Positions 30,759-39,008 of a stretch of DNA of 64,000 bases are shown here, in pieces (the first letter of the stretch is position 1; each line of letters begins with the position of its first letter). Position numbers and translations under genes: made by a program. The notes under the pieces are model-generated. The model was given only the letters and a program-made list of their open reading frames with translations. It was not told where the DNA came from and did no database searches. The stretch comes from Pseudomonadota bacterium. GTDB taxonomy: Bacteria > Pseudomonadota > Gammaproteobacteria > UBA9214. The stretch is from NCBI GenBank assembly GCA_041395565.1, contig JAWLAI010000007.1, positions 62,001 to 126,000 of the forward strand. The letters run 5' to 3'.

Positions 30759-31924
30759 GCGGATGCTCCCAGTGTGGCCATGACCTTGGTGGCGGCATCG
30801 TCCAGGTTGTCCGCCATGATGAACGGGAAGCCGGACTGCGCGAGGATGGGTCCGCCCAGCTCGACGTTGGTGCCTGCCAGGCGCACCACGATCGGGACTT
30901 CGATGCGCTGGTCGCGCATGGCCTGCACCAGACCCTCGGCGATCCAGTCGCAGCGGTTGATGCCGGCAAAGATATTGACCAGGATGATTTTCACGTTGGG
31001 GTCGGCGAGCACGATGCGGAAGGCGTTGCCGACCTTCTCCGGCGAGGCGCCGCCGCCCACGTCGAGGAAGTTGGCCGGCTTGCCGCCGTGGAAGCTGATC
31101 GCATCCATGGTGGCCATGGCCAGGCCCGCGCCGTTGACGATGCAGCCGACGTTGCCGTCGAGCGCGATGTAGTTGAGCCCGTGGCCGGTGGCCTCGACCT
31201 CCTTCGGGTCCTCCTCGTCGAAGTCGCGCAGCTCGGTGATGTCGGAGTGGCGGTACAGGGCGTTGCCGTCGAAATTCATCTTCGCGTCCAGCGCGATCAG
31301 CTCGCCGCCCGCGAGTTCGGCCAGCGGGTTGATCTCGACCAGGAGCGCGTCCTTGTCGCGGAAGCAGCGGTACAGCGACTGCATCAGCTTGGTGGCCGCG
31401 CTGATCTGCTTGCCGCGCAGACCGATCCTGGCGGCGATCTTGCGGCACTGGAAGTTCATCAGGCCGACCGCCGGGTCCACGGTCTCGCGGATCACCTTCT
31501 CGGGGGTTTCCTTCGCGACCTCTTCGATGCTCATGCCACCGGAGGCCGAGGCGATGATGGTGGTGCGCTGGCTGGCGCGGTCGATGATCATGCCGAGGTA
31601 GTATTCCTTCTCGATGTTGCTGGCCTGCTCCACCAGCACGCGCTGCACCAGACGCCCGTTGGCACCGGTCTGCGGCGTCACCAGGTGGGTGCCGATCATC
31701 TCGTTGGTGTAGTGGCGCACCTCGTCGAGCGAGCCCGCGACCTTCACGCCGCCGCCCTTGCCGCGGCCACCGGCATGGATCTGCGCCTTCACCACCCAGC
31801 GTTCGCCGCCGAGGTCCTCGGCGATGGTCACGGCATTGTCGACGTTGTGCGCAACGCGACCGTTCGGCACCGGGACGCCGTAGCTGCGCAGCAGCTCCTT
31901 GCTCTGGTATTCATGGATGTTCAC
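30755..31924 (-). CDS. mtkA: Malate--CoA ligase (malate thiokinase) beta subunit; succinyl-CoA synthetase beta family
   Basis: ATP-grasp subunit that activates a dicarboxylate with CoA. The 389-residue protein starts MNIHEYQSKELLRSYGVPVP and has KAQIHAGGRGKGGGVKV, EINPLAEL and NGAGLAMATMD. The stretches NIFAGINRCDWIAEG and VVRLAGTNVELGG match what I recall of methylotroph MtkA, where typical SucC reads NIFGGIVRCD and RLEGNNAELG. Together with the malyl-CoA lyase gene 22 bases upstream this favours malate thiokinase. Substrate choice is inference; the ligase family is certain. Confidence 0.87.
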   Translation of the reverse strand: MNIHEYQSKELLRSYGVPVPNGRVAHNVDNAVTIAEDLGGERWVVKAQIHAGGRGKGGGVKVAGSLDEVRHYTNEMIGTHLVTPQTGANGRLVQRVLVEQASNIEKEYYLGMIIDRASQRTTIIASASGGMSIEEVAKETPEKVIRETVDPAVGLMNFQCRKIAARIGLRGKQISAATKLMQSLYRCFRDKDALLVEINPLAELAGGELIALDAKMNFDGNALYRHSDITELRDFDEEDPKEVEATGHGLNYIALDGNVGCIVNGAGLAMATMDAISFHGGKPANFLDVGGGASPEKVGNAFRIVLADPNVKIILVNIFAGINRCDWIAEGLVQAMRDQRIEVPIVVRLAGTNVELGGPILAQSGFPFIMADNLDDAATKVMATLGASA

Positions 31925-31946
31925 GTGACGTCTCCGTTGTTGTTGG

Positions 31947-32921
31947 CTAGTGACGCGCCCCGAGCGACTGCCCGATCTGGTCGGCCTTGCTGACCAACAC
32001 CTGCGCCTGACGGATGGAGGCCGCGTCGATCAGGCGCCCGTCCAGCGCCACCGCACCGCGGCCTTCCTTCGCGGCCTCGTCCATCGCGATCAGGATGCGG
32101 CGCGCGCGGTCGACCTCCTGCTCGCCCGGGGTAAACACCTGGTGCGCCAGCTCGATCTGCGAGGGATGAATGGCCCACTTGCCCTCCATGCCCAGCGCCG
32201 CCATGCTGCTGGCCACGGCGAGATAACCGTCCGGGTCATTGAAATCTCCGAACGGGCCGTCGATGGGGCGCAGACCGTAGGCGCGGCACGCCACCACCAG
32301 GCGCGAGGCGGCGAAGTGCCACTGGTCGCCCCAATGCCGTTCGCGCCGGCCCTGCGCATCCGGGTGCGTCAGGGTGTAGTAGTTCGGGTTGGCACCGCCC
32401 ATGTTGGTGGTGCGCGCCTGGGTGGAGGCCGCGTAGTCGGCCACGCCGAACACCATTGCCTCGAGGCGCTCCGGGCAGGTCTGCGCGATGGACTCGATGT
32501 TGGCCATGCCCATGGCGGTCTCGATCAGGATGTGCAGGTTGATCGGCTGGTAGCCCTTCGCCGCCTCGATCTGCTCCAGCAGGGTGGAGACGAACAGGAT
32601 ATCCGCCGGCCGGCCGACCTTGGGGATCAGGATGGTGTCCAGCTTGTCGCCGGCCTGCTCGACCACGTCGACGACGTCGCGGTAGCAGTAGTGCGTATCC
32701 AGGCCGTTGATGCGTACCGAGACGGAACAGGCCGACCAGTCCATGTCGTTCAGCGCCTCGATCACGTTCCTGCGCGCCTGCGCCTTGTCGTCCGGGGCCA
32801 CGGCATCCTCGAGATCCAGGAAGACCACGTCGGCACCGGCCTTGGGCGCCTTCTCCAGCATGCGGAGGTTGCTGCCGGGGACGGCCAGTTCACTACGGTG
32901 CAGGCGATTTCGTACAGCCAT
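31947..32921 (-). CDS. mcl: L-malyl-CoA / beta-methylmalyl-CoA lyase
   Basis: HpcH/HpaI-type (CitE superfamily) lyase that splits malyl-CoA into acetyl-CoA and glyoxylate, or runs in reverse. The 324-residue protein reads LHRSELAVPGSN, DVVFLDLEDAVAPDDK, RINGLDTHYCYRDVVD, ETAMGMANIE, FGVADYAASTQART and GKWAIHPSQIELA, very close to serine-cycle malyl-CoA lyases; the Glu and Asp ligands of Mg2+ are present in LIETAMG and FGVADYA. ATG at 32921 fits the family start; the open frame upstream is unsupported. First gene of an operon with the two ligase subunits. Confidence 0.9.
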   Translation of the reverse strand: MAVRNRLHRSELAVPGSNLRMLEKAPKAGADVVFLDLEDAVAPDDKAQARRNVIEALNDMDWSACSVSVRINGLDTHYCYRDVVDVVEQAGDKLDTILIPKVGRPADILFVSTLLEQIEAAKGYQPINLHILIETAMGMANIESIAQTCPERLEAMVFGVADYAASTQARTTNMGGANPNYYTLTHPDAQGRRERHWGDQWHFAASRLVVACRAYGLRPIDGPFGDFNDPDGYLAVASSMAALGMEGKWAIHPSQIELAHQVFTPGEQEVDRARRILIAMDEAAKEGRGAVALDGRLIDAASIRQAQVLVSKADQIGQSLGARH

Positions 32922-33171
32922 GGGATACCTCTGTCTTGATTGCGAAAACAGGAAACCCGGCCGGCTGACGTCGGTCGGGTGAACTCCAGCGGAAAAACCC
33001 GGCAGGAACAAGGCCGCGTAATATACAAGGTTGTCGCGACCAATGGAACGCGCCGCCCGTCTGGCGGTGGCTACGCACGGCCGGCGCCGGACCGGATTAT
33101 ACTTTTATATAGTAATTTATTTCAGTTGCTTGGACGAATGTCTTGCCAGTCCGCAGCAACTCGCGGCGAGA

Positions 33172-33372
33172 TCAGCCGCGTTCCTCGATCCAGGCCATCT
33201 GGATGGCCTCCAGGATGCGTTCGCCGCAGTGCGCCGCGGCATCGTCGAACTCGTCGAGCGCCATGACCCGGTCGCGCAGATCGACAAAATTGATGGTCAG
33301 CGGGTCGTCATCGGGATAGCGCTCGTCGAGCGCGATGGCGATCTCCAGTGTGTTGGTCCATTTCAGTGCCAT
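33172..33372 (-). CDS. iscX: Fe-S cluster assembly protein IscX
   Basis: Small acidic partner of IscS, thought to tune cluster assembly and possibly bind iron. The 66-residue protein starts MALKWTNTLEIAIALDERYPD and contains DPLTINFVDLRDRVMAL and the C-terminal MAWIEERG, as in the family. It closes the isc operon but is separated from fdx by a 321-base stretch full of repeats (33373-33693). The 250 bases downstream (32922-33171) are partly AT-rich, with no gene. Confidence 0.93.
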   Translation of the reverse strand: MALKWTNTLEIAIALDERYPDDDPLTINFVDLRDRVMALDEFDDAAAHCGERILEAIQMAWIEERG

Positions 33373-33416
33373 GGTTTTATCCTCTGCACCTCGGTAGATA
33401 TTCTCCGCCTCGGGAA

Positions 33417-33625
33417 TCAGAGCACATTTTTCCTGAAATTATTGAAGCTTGCATATATGAGTGACAGTCAAACTGTTTACTACCGTCATTCCCGCGCAGG
33501 CGGGAATCCAGATATGCACTATATTCTCTGGATTCCGGCTCGCGCTCGCCAAGCTCGCATGGCCGGAATGACGGCAAATATTGTCAACCATTTATGTAAT
33601 TCTCAATAGGAAAAATGTGCCCTGA
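33417..33625. repeat. Compound repeat with inverted ends (TCAGAGCACATTTTTCCT family)
   Basis: The left arm TCAGAGCACATTTTTCCT (33417-33434) is matched in inverse by AGGAAAAATGTGCCCTGA (33608-33625) with one mismatch. Between them lies a second hairpin family: CGTCATTCCCGCGCAGGCGGGAATCCAG-type sequence at about 33484-33511, mirrored by GGATTCCGG...CCGGAATGACGG near 33533-33574. There is no open frame. It splits iscX from fdx. The outer arm also occurs at 59712, 61454 and 61895. Confidence 0.7.
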
Positions 33626-33636
33626 CACCGGGTGAT

Positions 33637-33696
33637 TAGAACCTATCTCATAATTCCTCACGGTCGCGGCCGTGGGGAATTATGAGATAGGTTCTA
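33637..33696. repeat. 60-bp near-perfect palindrome with MITE-like tips
   Basis: Arms TAGAACCTATCTCATAATTCC and its inverse GGAATTATGAGATAGGTTCTA (boundaries 33637 and 33696) enclose TCACGG-tcgcgg-CCGTGG; about 28 bases pair with one mismatch. The tips TAGAACCTATCTCA equal those of the 154-bp elements at 48634 and 9425. The rightmost CTA is the stop codon of fdx on the minus strand, so the element now ends that gene and could act as a transcription terminator. Confidence 0.75.
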
Positions 33697-34032
33697 ATGA
33701 TTCTCCGACACCATATTGATGGTGTATTTCGGGATCTCCACCACCAGGTCGGTGTCGCCTACCACGGTCTGGCAACTGAGCCGCGAGTCCGGCTCCAGCC
33801 CCCAGGCCTTGTCGAGCAGGTCGTCCTCATCCTCGCTGGATTCGTTCAGCGAATCCCCGCCCTCGCGGATGTATACGTGGCAGGTGGTGCAGGCACACGA
33901 CTTCTCGCAGGCATGTTCGATCTCGATGCCGTTCTGCAACGCGGCATCGCACAGGGTGGTGCCCGGCTGCACCTCGATGACGGCGCCTTCGGGGCAGATT
34001 TCCTCGTGCGGTAAAAAAATAATCTGGGTCAT
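33694..34032 (-). CDS. fdx: [2Fe-2S] ferredoxin of the ISC system
   Basis: Electron donor in ISC cluster assembly. The 112-residue protein starts MTQIIFLPHEEICPEGAVIE; cluster ligands are in CEKSCACTTCHVYI and the later Cys in RLSCQTVV. The C-terminus ...IPKYTINMVSENH stops at a TAG that lies inside the palindrome at 33637-33696. The normal family tail is only a few residues different, so function should be kept. ATG at 34032; hscA ends 34 bases upstream. Confidence 0.95.
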   Translation of the reverse strand: MTQIIFLPHEEICPEGAVIEVQPGTTLCDAALQNGIEIEHACEKSCACTTCHVYIREGGDSLNESSEDEDDLLDKAWGLEPDSRLSCQTVVGDTDLVVEIPKYTINMVSENH

Positions 34033-34066
34033 GGTCAGGTATCTTGCGGTGCCAGGTCGGCTCCGG

Positions 34067-35949
34067 TCAGGTATCAAATTCGTCCACGCGGTGGCCGGCC
34101 ATCGCGGCACGGATGCTCTGGTTCATACGGCGCTCGACATAGGCGGCGCTGGCCTGTTCGACGGCTTCGATCGCCTGCTTGATGGCACGGTAGTCACTGC
34201 CCCGGCGGGTCTCGGTGAGCCGTTTCGCCGCGTTGTCGATCGCGGCGCGCTCGTCGGCTTCCAGCAGGACATCCCCGTCGCTGGCAAGCGCGGCGCGCAG
34301 GGCCTCGAGCACGCGGTCGGCCTCGACCTGCTCCTCGCGCAGGCGCCGGGCGTCGCGGTCGTCCGCCGCGTGCGCGATGGAGTCCTTGAGCATGGTCTCG
34401 ATCTCGCGGTCGCTCAGACCGTAGGACGGCTTGATCTCGATACGGCTCCGCACGCCCGTGGTCGTCTCCTCGGCCGTCACGGCGAGCAGGCCGTCGGCGT
34501 CGACCTGAAAGGTCACGCGGATGCGCGCAGCACCGGCAACCATGGGCGGGATGTCCTGCAGCTCGAATTTCGCCAGCGAGCGGCAATCGTCCACCAGTTC
34601 GCGCTCGCCCTGCACCACATGCAGCGACATCGCGCTCTGGCCATCCTTGAAGGTGGTGAATTCCTGTGCCCGCGCCACGGGGATGGTGGTGTTGCGCGGG
34701 ATGATCTTCTCGACCAGACCGCCCATGGTCTCCAGCCCGAGCGACAAGGGGATCACGTCCAGCAGCAGCATGTCCGCCTCGGGCTTGTTGCCGGCCAGCA
34801 CATCGGCCTGCAGGGCGGCGCCCACCGCCACCACCCTGTCGGGATCGATGTCGACCATGGGCTCCGCCTGGAAGAATGCGGCCACGCGCGCGCGCACCAG
34901 CGGGACGCGCGTGGAACCGCCGACCATGACCACGCTCTGCACGTCGGCGGCGCGCACGCCGGCGTCGCGCAGGGCGCGCCGGCACGGCCCGAGGGTCTTT
35001 TCGACCAGTGCGCCGACCAGTTCCTCGAACACCGCGCGGGTGAGCGCGCCGCTCCAGCTGCTGCCGTCGTCGCGCGCCACCGAAACGTGCACGCTGTCCT
35101 GTTCGGTCAGGGCCTCCTTGGCAGCGCGCGCCACGGCGAGCAGGTGACGCAGCTGGCGGTGACCCGCAGCGTCGCCGATCCCGGCCTGCGCCATGAGCCA
35201 CTGCGCCACGGCCCGGTCCATGTCGTCACCGCCGAGCGCGGTATCCCCGGCGGTGGACAGCACCTCGAACACGCCCTTGTTGAGGCGCAGGATGGAGATA
35301 TCGAAGGTGCCGCCGCCCAGGTCGTAGATGGCGATCACACCCTCGGAGCCCCGGTCCAGCCCGTAGGCGACCGCGGCCGCGGTCGGTTCGTTCAGCAGAC
35401 GCAGTACGTTGAGGCCGGCCAGCCTGCCGGCATCCTTGGTGGCCTGGCGCTGGGCATCATCGAAATAGGCCGGCACGGTGATCACCACGCCGGCGAGCTC
35501 GCCGCCGAGGGTCTGCTCGGCACGCGCCTTCAGCGTGCGCTGGATCTGGGCGGACACCGCCACCGGGCTGACCTCGCCCGCCGCCGTGCGCAACAGCGGC
35601 ATGCCGCTGGAGCCGGCCGCGAATTCATACGGCAGGTGCACGCCGAGGTGGCGCACATCCTCGACGCCGCGTCCCATGAGGCGCTTGACCGAGGCGATGG
35701 TATTGAGCGGATCGTCCACCGCCGCCGCGAGCGCGGCGGCTGTCTTCAGGTGCGCGGTCGGCGTGATGGCGCCGCACCGACGGCAACCCGGGTGCCGGCC
35801 AGCGGCATCCGGCAGCGTGTCGGCCACACCGCCTGGCACACGCTGGCGGCCGGCAGGTTGGTACCGAAGAGATTCGATCCCGCCGCCAGCCGGTGCTGGT
35901 GCGGCGCGGTCGACTGGCCCGAGGTTCGGATATCTGCCAGCAGCGCCAT
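34067..35949 (-). pseudogene. hscA: Hsp70-class chaperone HscA with a disrupted 5' end
   Basis: HscA works with HscB to move clusters from the IscU scaffold. From about 35770 to the stop at 34067 the frame is clean: DDPLNTIASVKRLMGRG, ITVPAYFDDAQRQATKDAG, IYDLGGGTFDISIL, VMVGGSTRVPLV, LGLETMGGLVEKIIPRNT. The first 60 codons are not: from ATG 35949 one frame reads MALLADIRTSGQSTAPHQHR and then SNLFGTNLP, where the family has IDLGTTNS, and at least two indels are needed to reach the downstream frame. The phosphate-binding loop is thus lost as written. Local sequence error or true decay cannot be told apart here. Confidence 0.85.
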
Positions 35950-36179
35950 GATTCTCGAATAATCCTTGCATCCAAATCAGCCCGTCAGTGCGAGGACGAT
36001 GTACAGGGATGGCACGGCATCGCGTGAGGCAGGATGCCGCAAGCGTGCGAAGTGACGGCAAGCTCCAGCTGATGTGGAAAAACCGTCAAGATTATTTCGC
36101 TACGCTCAGCAATGACGTGAAACGTATCATTATTAAAATCCTTCCCAACGCGCCGGCCAGGTAGAGCCTGGCCGCCACG

Positions 36180-36767
36180 CACCTCCAGTTCATCCTCGAG
36201 TGTCACCTCGAGCTCGACAGCCTCGTCACGCGGCCGGCGAGCGCAGATTTCATCAGCGCAGCGCCAGCGACCTTCTCGAGGGCTGGCGGCATCGGCGCGA
36301 ACAGCCCGGTCAGCTCGTCGACCAGCGCCGCACTCTCCATTGCGTGCAGTCCATGATGTCACCCAGCGCCGCGAACGGATCCGCGGCTGCGCGCCTCGCC
36401 GAGGCGCCTCGGCGCAGCTCTCCATCCTGCTGCGGCAGGAATGCGGCATCGCGCGTGGTGCGGTGCTCGTCGTCATGCCGGATCTACGGCCAGTTCGAGC
36501 CGATAGCGCCCGCCTTACAGGCGGATCTTCCAGAACCTGGTAACCCTCGTTGATGCGCGCGGCCTGCTGCGCCGACAAGCCCGCCGTTCCAGGTCGCTGG
36601 CGGCGGCAAAGCGGTCCGGGTGGACCGTGCCTGCAGCGTGCGGAAACGCGCATCGGAAGTATGCGCGATCGACGTGAGCGACTGCAGCGGCCCGCTCAAG
36701 TGGTTGTGGGCGATCCTCGGCCGCGACGGAAAAGCCGACGGTCCGGTGCGCGGCGCAGAGGCCGGCA
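36180..36767 (-). pseudogene. hscB: Degraded co-chaperone HscB
   Basis: HscB is a J-domain protein that delivers IscU to HscA. Recognisable pieces lie in all three minus-strand frames: VHPDRFAAASDLERR (about 36635-36580, containing the HPD motif), ARINEGYQVLEDP (about 36565-36525), then fragments near RTTRDAAFLPQQ, FAALGDIMD, and a C-terminal AVELEVTLEDEL (about 36225-36190). No frame longer than about 60 codons matches at a stretch. It lies at the proper place between iscA and hscA. The call rests on the order plus the HPD and EGYQVL segments. Confidence 0.75.
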
Positions 36768-37102
36768 TCAGACGTTGAAGCTCTCACCACAACCGCACGT
36801 GTCCTTGACGTTGGGATTGTTGAACTTGAAGCCTTCGTTGAGTCCTTCGCGGGCGTAGCTGGTGAGTTCGGTGCCGTCGGGATGAACGCCTCGAGCTCTT
36901 CAGGGTCGACAGCCGCATGACCCCGGCATCTCGAATACCACCGTCGTCCACCACCATATGCTGTCGGCATATTCCATCACATAGGCCATGCCCGAGCAGC
37001 CGGTGGTCGCTGACCCCACAGCCACAACGCCACGCCGTGTCCGCGCTGTTCCATGAAATGCCGGATGCGATCAGCCGCCTTTGCCGTTACCGTGATTGCC
37101 AT
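36768..37102 (-). pseudogene. iscA: Degraded iron-sulfur assembly protein IscA
   Basis: A-type carrier of [2Fe-2S]/[4Fe-4S] clusters. From ATG 37102 it begins MAITVTAKAADRIRHFMEQRG, a clear IscA start with a good AGGAGG ribosome site. Later pieces are out of frame: a TTGCSGM-like segment near 37010, EYADS near 36970, then YAREGLNEGFKFNNPNVKDTCGCGESFNV-type sequence (36860-36771, in part) with the C-terminal Cys pair. At least three indels would be needed. It directly follows iscS by 10 bases; no iscU is present between them. Confidence 0.8.
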
Positions 37103-37111
37103 GCCGACCTC

Positions 37112-38332
37112 CTAGTGCGCCGCCCATTTGACGGAATCGAGGTCGATACCTTCCTTGTACATGTCCCACAGCGGCGAGAGTTCGCGCAGCTTGGCAACCT
37201 TCTCCTGCACCCGCGCGATGACGTAGTCGACCTCTTCCTCGGTCGTGAAGCGGCCGATGGTGAAGCGGATCGAACTGTGCGCCAGCTCGTCGTTGCGCCC
37301 CAGCGCGCGCAGCACGTAGGAGGGTTCCAGGCTGGAGCTGGTACAGGCCGAACCGGATGAGACGGCCATGTCCTTGAGCGCCATGATCAGGCTCTCGCCC
37401 TCGACATAGTTGAAGCTGACGTTGAGGTTGCCGGGTACGCGATGGTCGTAGTCGCCGTTGAGGTATACCTCCTCCATCTGCGACAACCCGTTCCACAACC
37501 GGTCGCGCAGCGTCTTGATACGCTTGCCCTCCAGCGCCATCTCCTCGCGCGCGATGCGGAACGCCTCGCCCATGCCGACGATCTGGTGCACGGGCAGCGT
37601 GCCCGAGCGCAGGCCGCGCTCGTGGCCGCCGCCGTGCATCTGCGCTTCCAGGCGCACACGCGGCTTGCGGCGGACATACAACGCACCGATGCCCTTGGGC
37701 CCGTAGATCTTGTGCGCGGAAAACGACATCAGGTCGACCTTGAGGGTACCCAGGTCGATCGGGATCTTGCCGGCACTCTGGGCGGCGTCGACGTGGAAGA
37801 CGATCTTGCGCTCGCGGCAGATCTCGCCGATGGTGGCGATGTCCTGGATCACGCCGATCTCGTTGTTGACGTGCATGACGCTCGCGAGAATGGTGTCGGG
37901 ACGCAGCGCCGCCTCGAATTTCTTCAGGTCGAGCAGGCCGTTCGGTTCCGGGTCGAGGTAGGTGACCTCGTAGCCCTCGCGCTCGAGCTGGCGGCAGGAA
38001 TCCAGTACCGCCTTGTGCTCGGTCTTCAGCGTAACGATGTGCTTGCCGTTCTTGTGGTAGAAGTGCGCGACGCCCTTCAGGGCCAGGTTGTCGGATTCGG
38101 TCGCACCGGAGGTCCAGATGATCTCCTTGGGATCGGCGTTGACCAGCCGCGCCACCTCGGCCCGCGCGTTCTCGACGGCCGCCTCGGCCTGCCAGCCGTA
38201 GGAATGGGAGCGCGACGCCGGGTTGCCGAACTGCCCCTGGCGCGTGAGATAGGCCATCATCTTCTCCGCCACCCGCTCGTCGACCGGCGTGGTTGCGGAA
38301 TAGTCCATGTAGATGGGAACACTGATATTCAT
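37112..38332 (-). CDS. iscS: Cysteine desulfurase IscS
   Basis: PLP enzyme that takes sulfur from cysteine for clusters and thiolated tRNAs. The 406-residue protein starts MNISVPIYMDYSATTPVDER; PLP lysine lies in SFSAHKIYGPKGIGALY, and the persulfide-forming Cys in SSGSACTSSSLEPSYVL. It is intact, in contrast to the genes just downstream. It is second in the isc operon, 43 bases after iscR. Confidence 0.97.
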   Translation of the reverse strand: MNISVPIYMDYSATTPVDERVAEKMMAYLTRQGQFGNPASRSHSYGWQAEAAVENARAEVARLVNADPKEIIWTSGATESDNLALKGVAHFYHKNGKHIVTLKTEHKAVLDSCRQLEREGYEVTYLDPEPNGLLDLKKFEAALRPDTILASVMHVNNEIGVIQDIATIGEICRERKIVFHVDAAQSAGKIPIDLGTLKVDLMSFSAHKIYGPKGIGALYVRRKPRVRLEAQMHGGGHERGLRSGTLPVHQIVGMGEAFRIAREEMALEGKRIKTLRDRLWNGLSQMEEVYLNGDYDHRVPGNLNVSFNYVEGESLIMALKDMAVSSGSACTSSSLEPSYVLRALGRNDELAHSSIRFTIGRFTTEEEVDYVIARVQEKVAKLRELSPLWDMYKEGIDLDSVKWAAH

Positions 38333-38375
38333 TGCTCTACCCTGCTCGTTGATCGTTTGCCTGGTTTACTGCGGG

Positions 38376-38852
38376 TCATGCCACGGTCTTGCGCAGGCGC
38401 GCCAGCTCGACCTCCTGGCGTCCGCGCTGGCGGCGCACGACCCGGCTCACCGCCTCGCGCTGCAGGAAACTGGCCAGCGTGACGCTGGCGAGAAACTCGT
38501 GGATCCTGTCGCCGAGCTGATGCCAGAGTTCGTGCGTCAGGCAGCGTTCGCCGTCCTGGCAGTCGGTACGTCCGCCGCACAGGGTGACATCGATGCCCTC
38601 GCCGATGGCGTCTATGATTTCCGCCACCGAGATGTCCTCCGGCGGGCGCGACAGCTGGTAGCCGCCGCCCGGTCCGCGGATGCCCTCCACCAGCCCCTGC
38701 TTGCGCAGGCGGGCAAACAGCTGTTCCAGATAGGACAGCGATATGCCCTGGGTTTCGGAGATATCCGCCAGGGTTACCGCACCCTCCCCGTGATGGACGG
38801 CGAGATCCATCATGGCGGTTACGGCATAACGTCCTTTGGTCGATAGTCGCAT
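38376..38852 (-). CDS. iscR: Iron-sulfur cluster regulator IscR
   Basis: Rrf2-family [2Fe-2S] regulator that represses its own operon when clusters are plentiful. The 158-residue protein starts MRLSTKGRYAVTAMMDLAVH; the winged helix contains ISLSYLEQLFARLRKQGLV, and the ligand Cys residues lie in LCGGRTDCQDGERCLTHELW, with the nearby His. ATG 38852 fits the family; a longer upstream frame is unsupported. A type-1 IscR site sits just upstream. Confidence 0.97.
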   Translation of the reverse strand: MRLSTKGRYAVTAMMDLAVHHGEGAVTLADISETQGISLSYLEQLFARLRKQGLVEGIRGPGGGYQLSRPPEDISVAEIIDAIGEGIDVTLCGGRTDCQDGERCLTHELWHQLGDRIHEFLASVTLASFLQREAVSRVVRRQRGRQEVELARLRKTVA

Positions 38853-38896
38853 GCTAGTTTCCTGCCGGATAAACCCATTTGGGGATGCCCGCGCCA

Positions 38897-38923
38897 ATAA
38901 CCAAGTAATTTAGTCAGGAAATA
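38897..38923 (-). promoter_or_regulatory. Candidate type-1 IscR binding site
   Basis: On the minus strand this reads CCTGACTAAATTACTTGG flanked by A/T, close to the type-1 IscR consensus (TGACTaaawTAgTCrrgTAT pattern). It lies 45-70 bases before the iscR start, where autoregulation sites occur in E. coli. It probably overlaps the isc promoter. Based on pattern only. Confidence 0.6.
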
Positions 38924-39008
38924 TTATGCGGGACTCGCGCGGTACTGGCAAGCGCCGGGCACTATTACAATGGGGATATACGCCGGCCCGGCGCGGCCGG
39001 CCGCGCAG

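Noticed and set aside
33716..35962. A 748-codon plus-strand frame opposite fdx and hscA
   Set aside because: Antisense shadow; hscA and fdx on the minus strand carry clear motifs.
36000..36653. A single 222-codon minus-strand frame as a novel protein
   Set aside because: It is a chance join of hscB fragments (EGYQVLEDP, AVELEVTLEDEL) with intergenic sequence; hscB is expected here.
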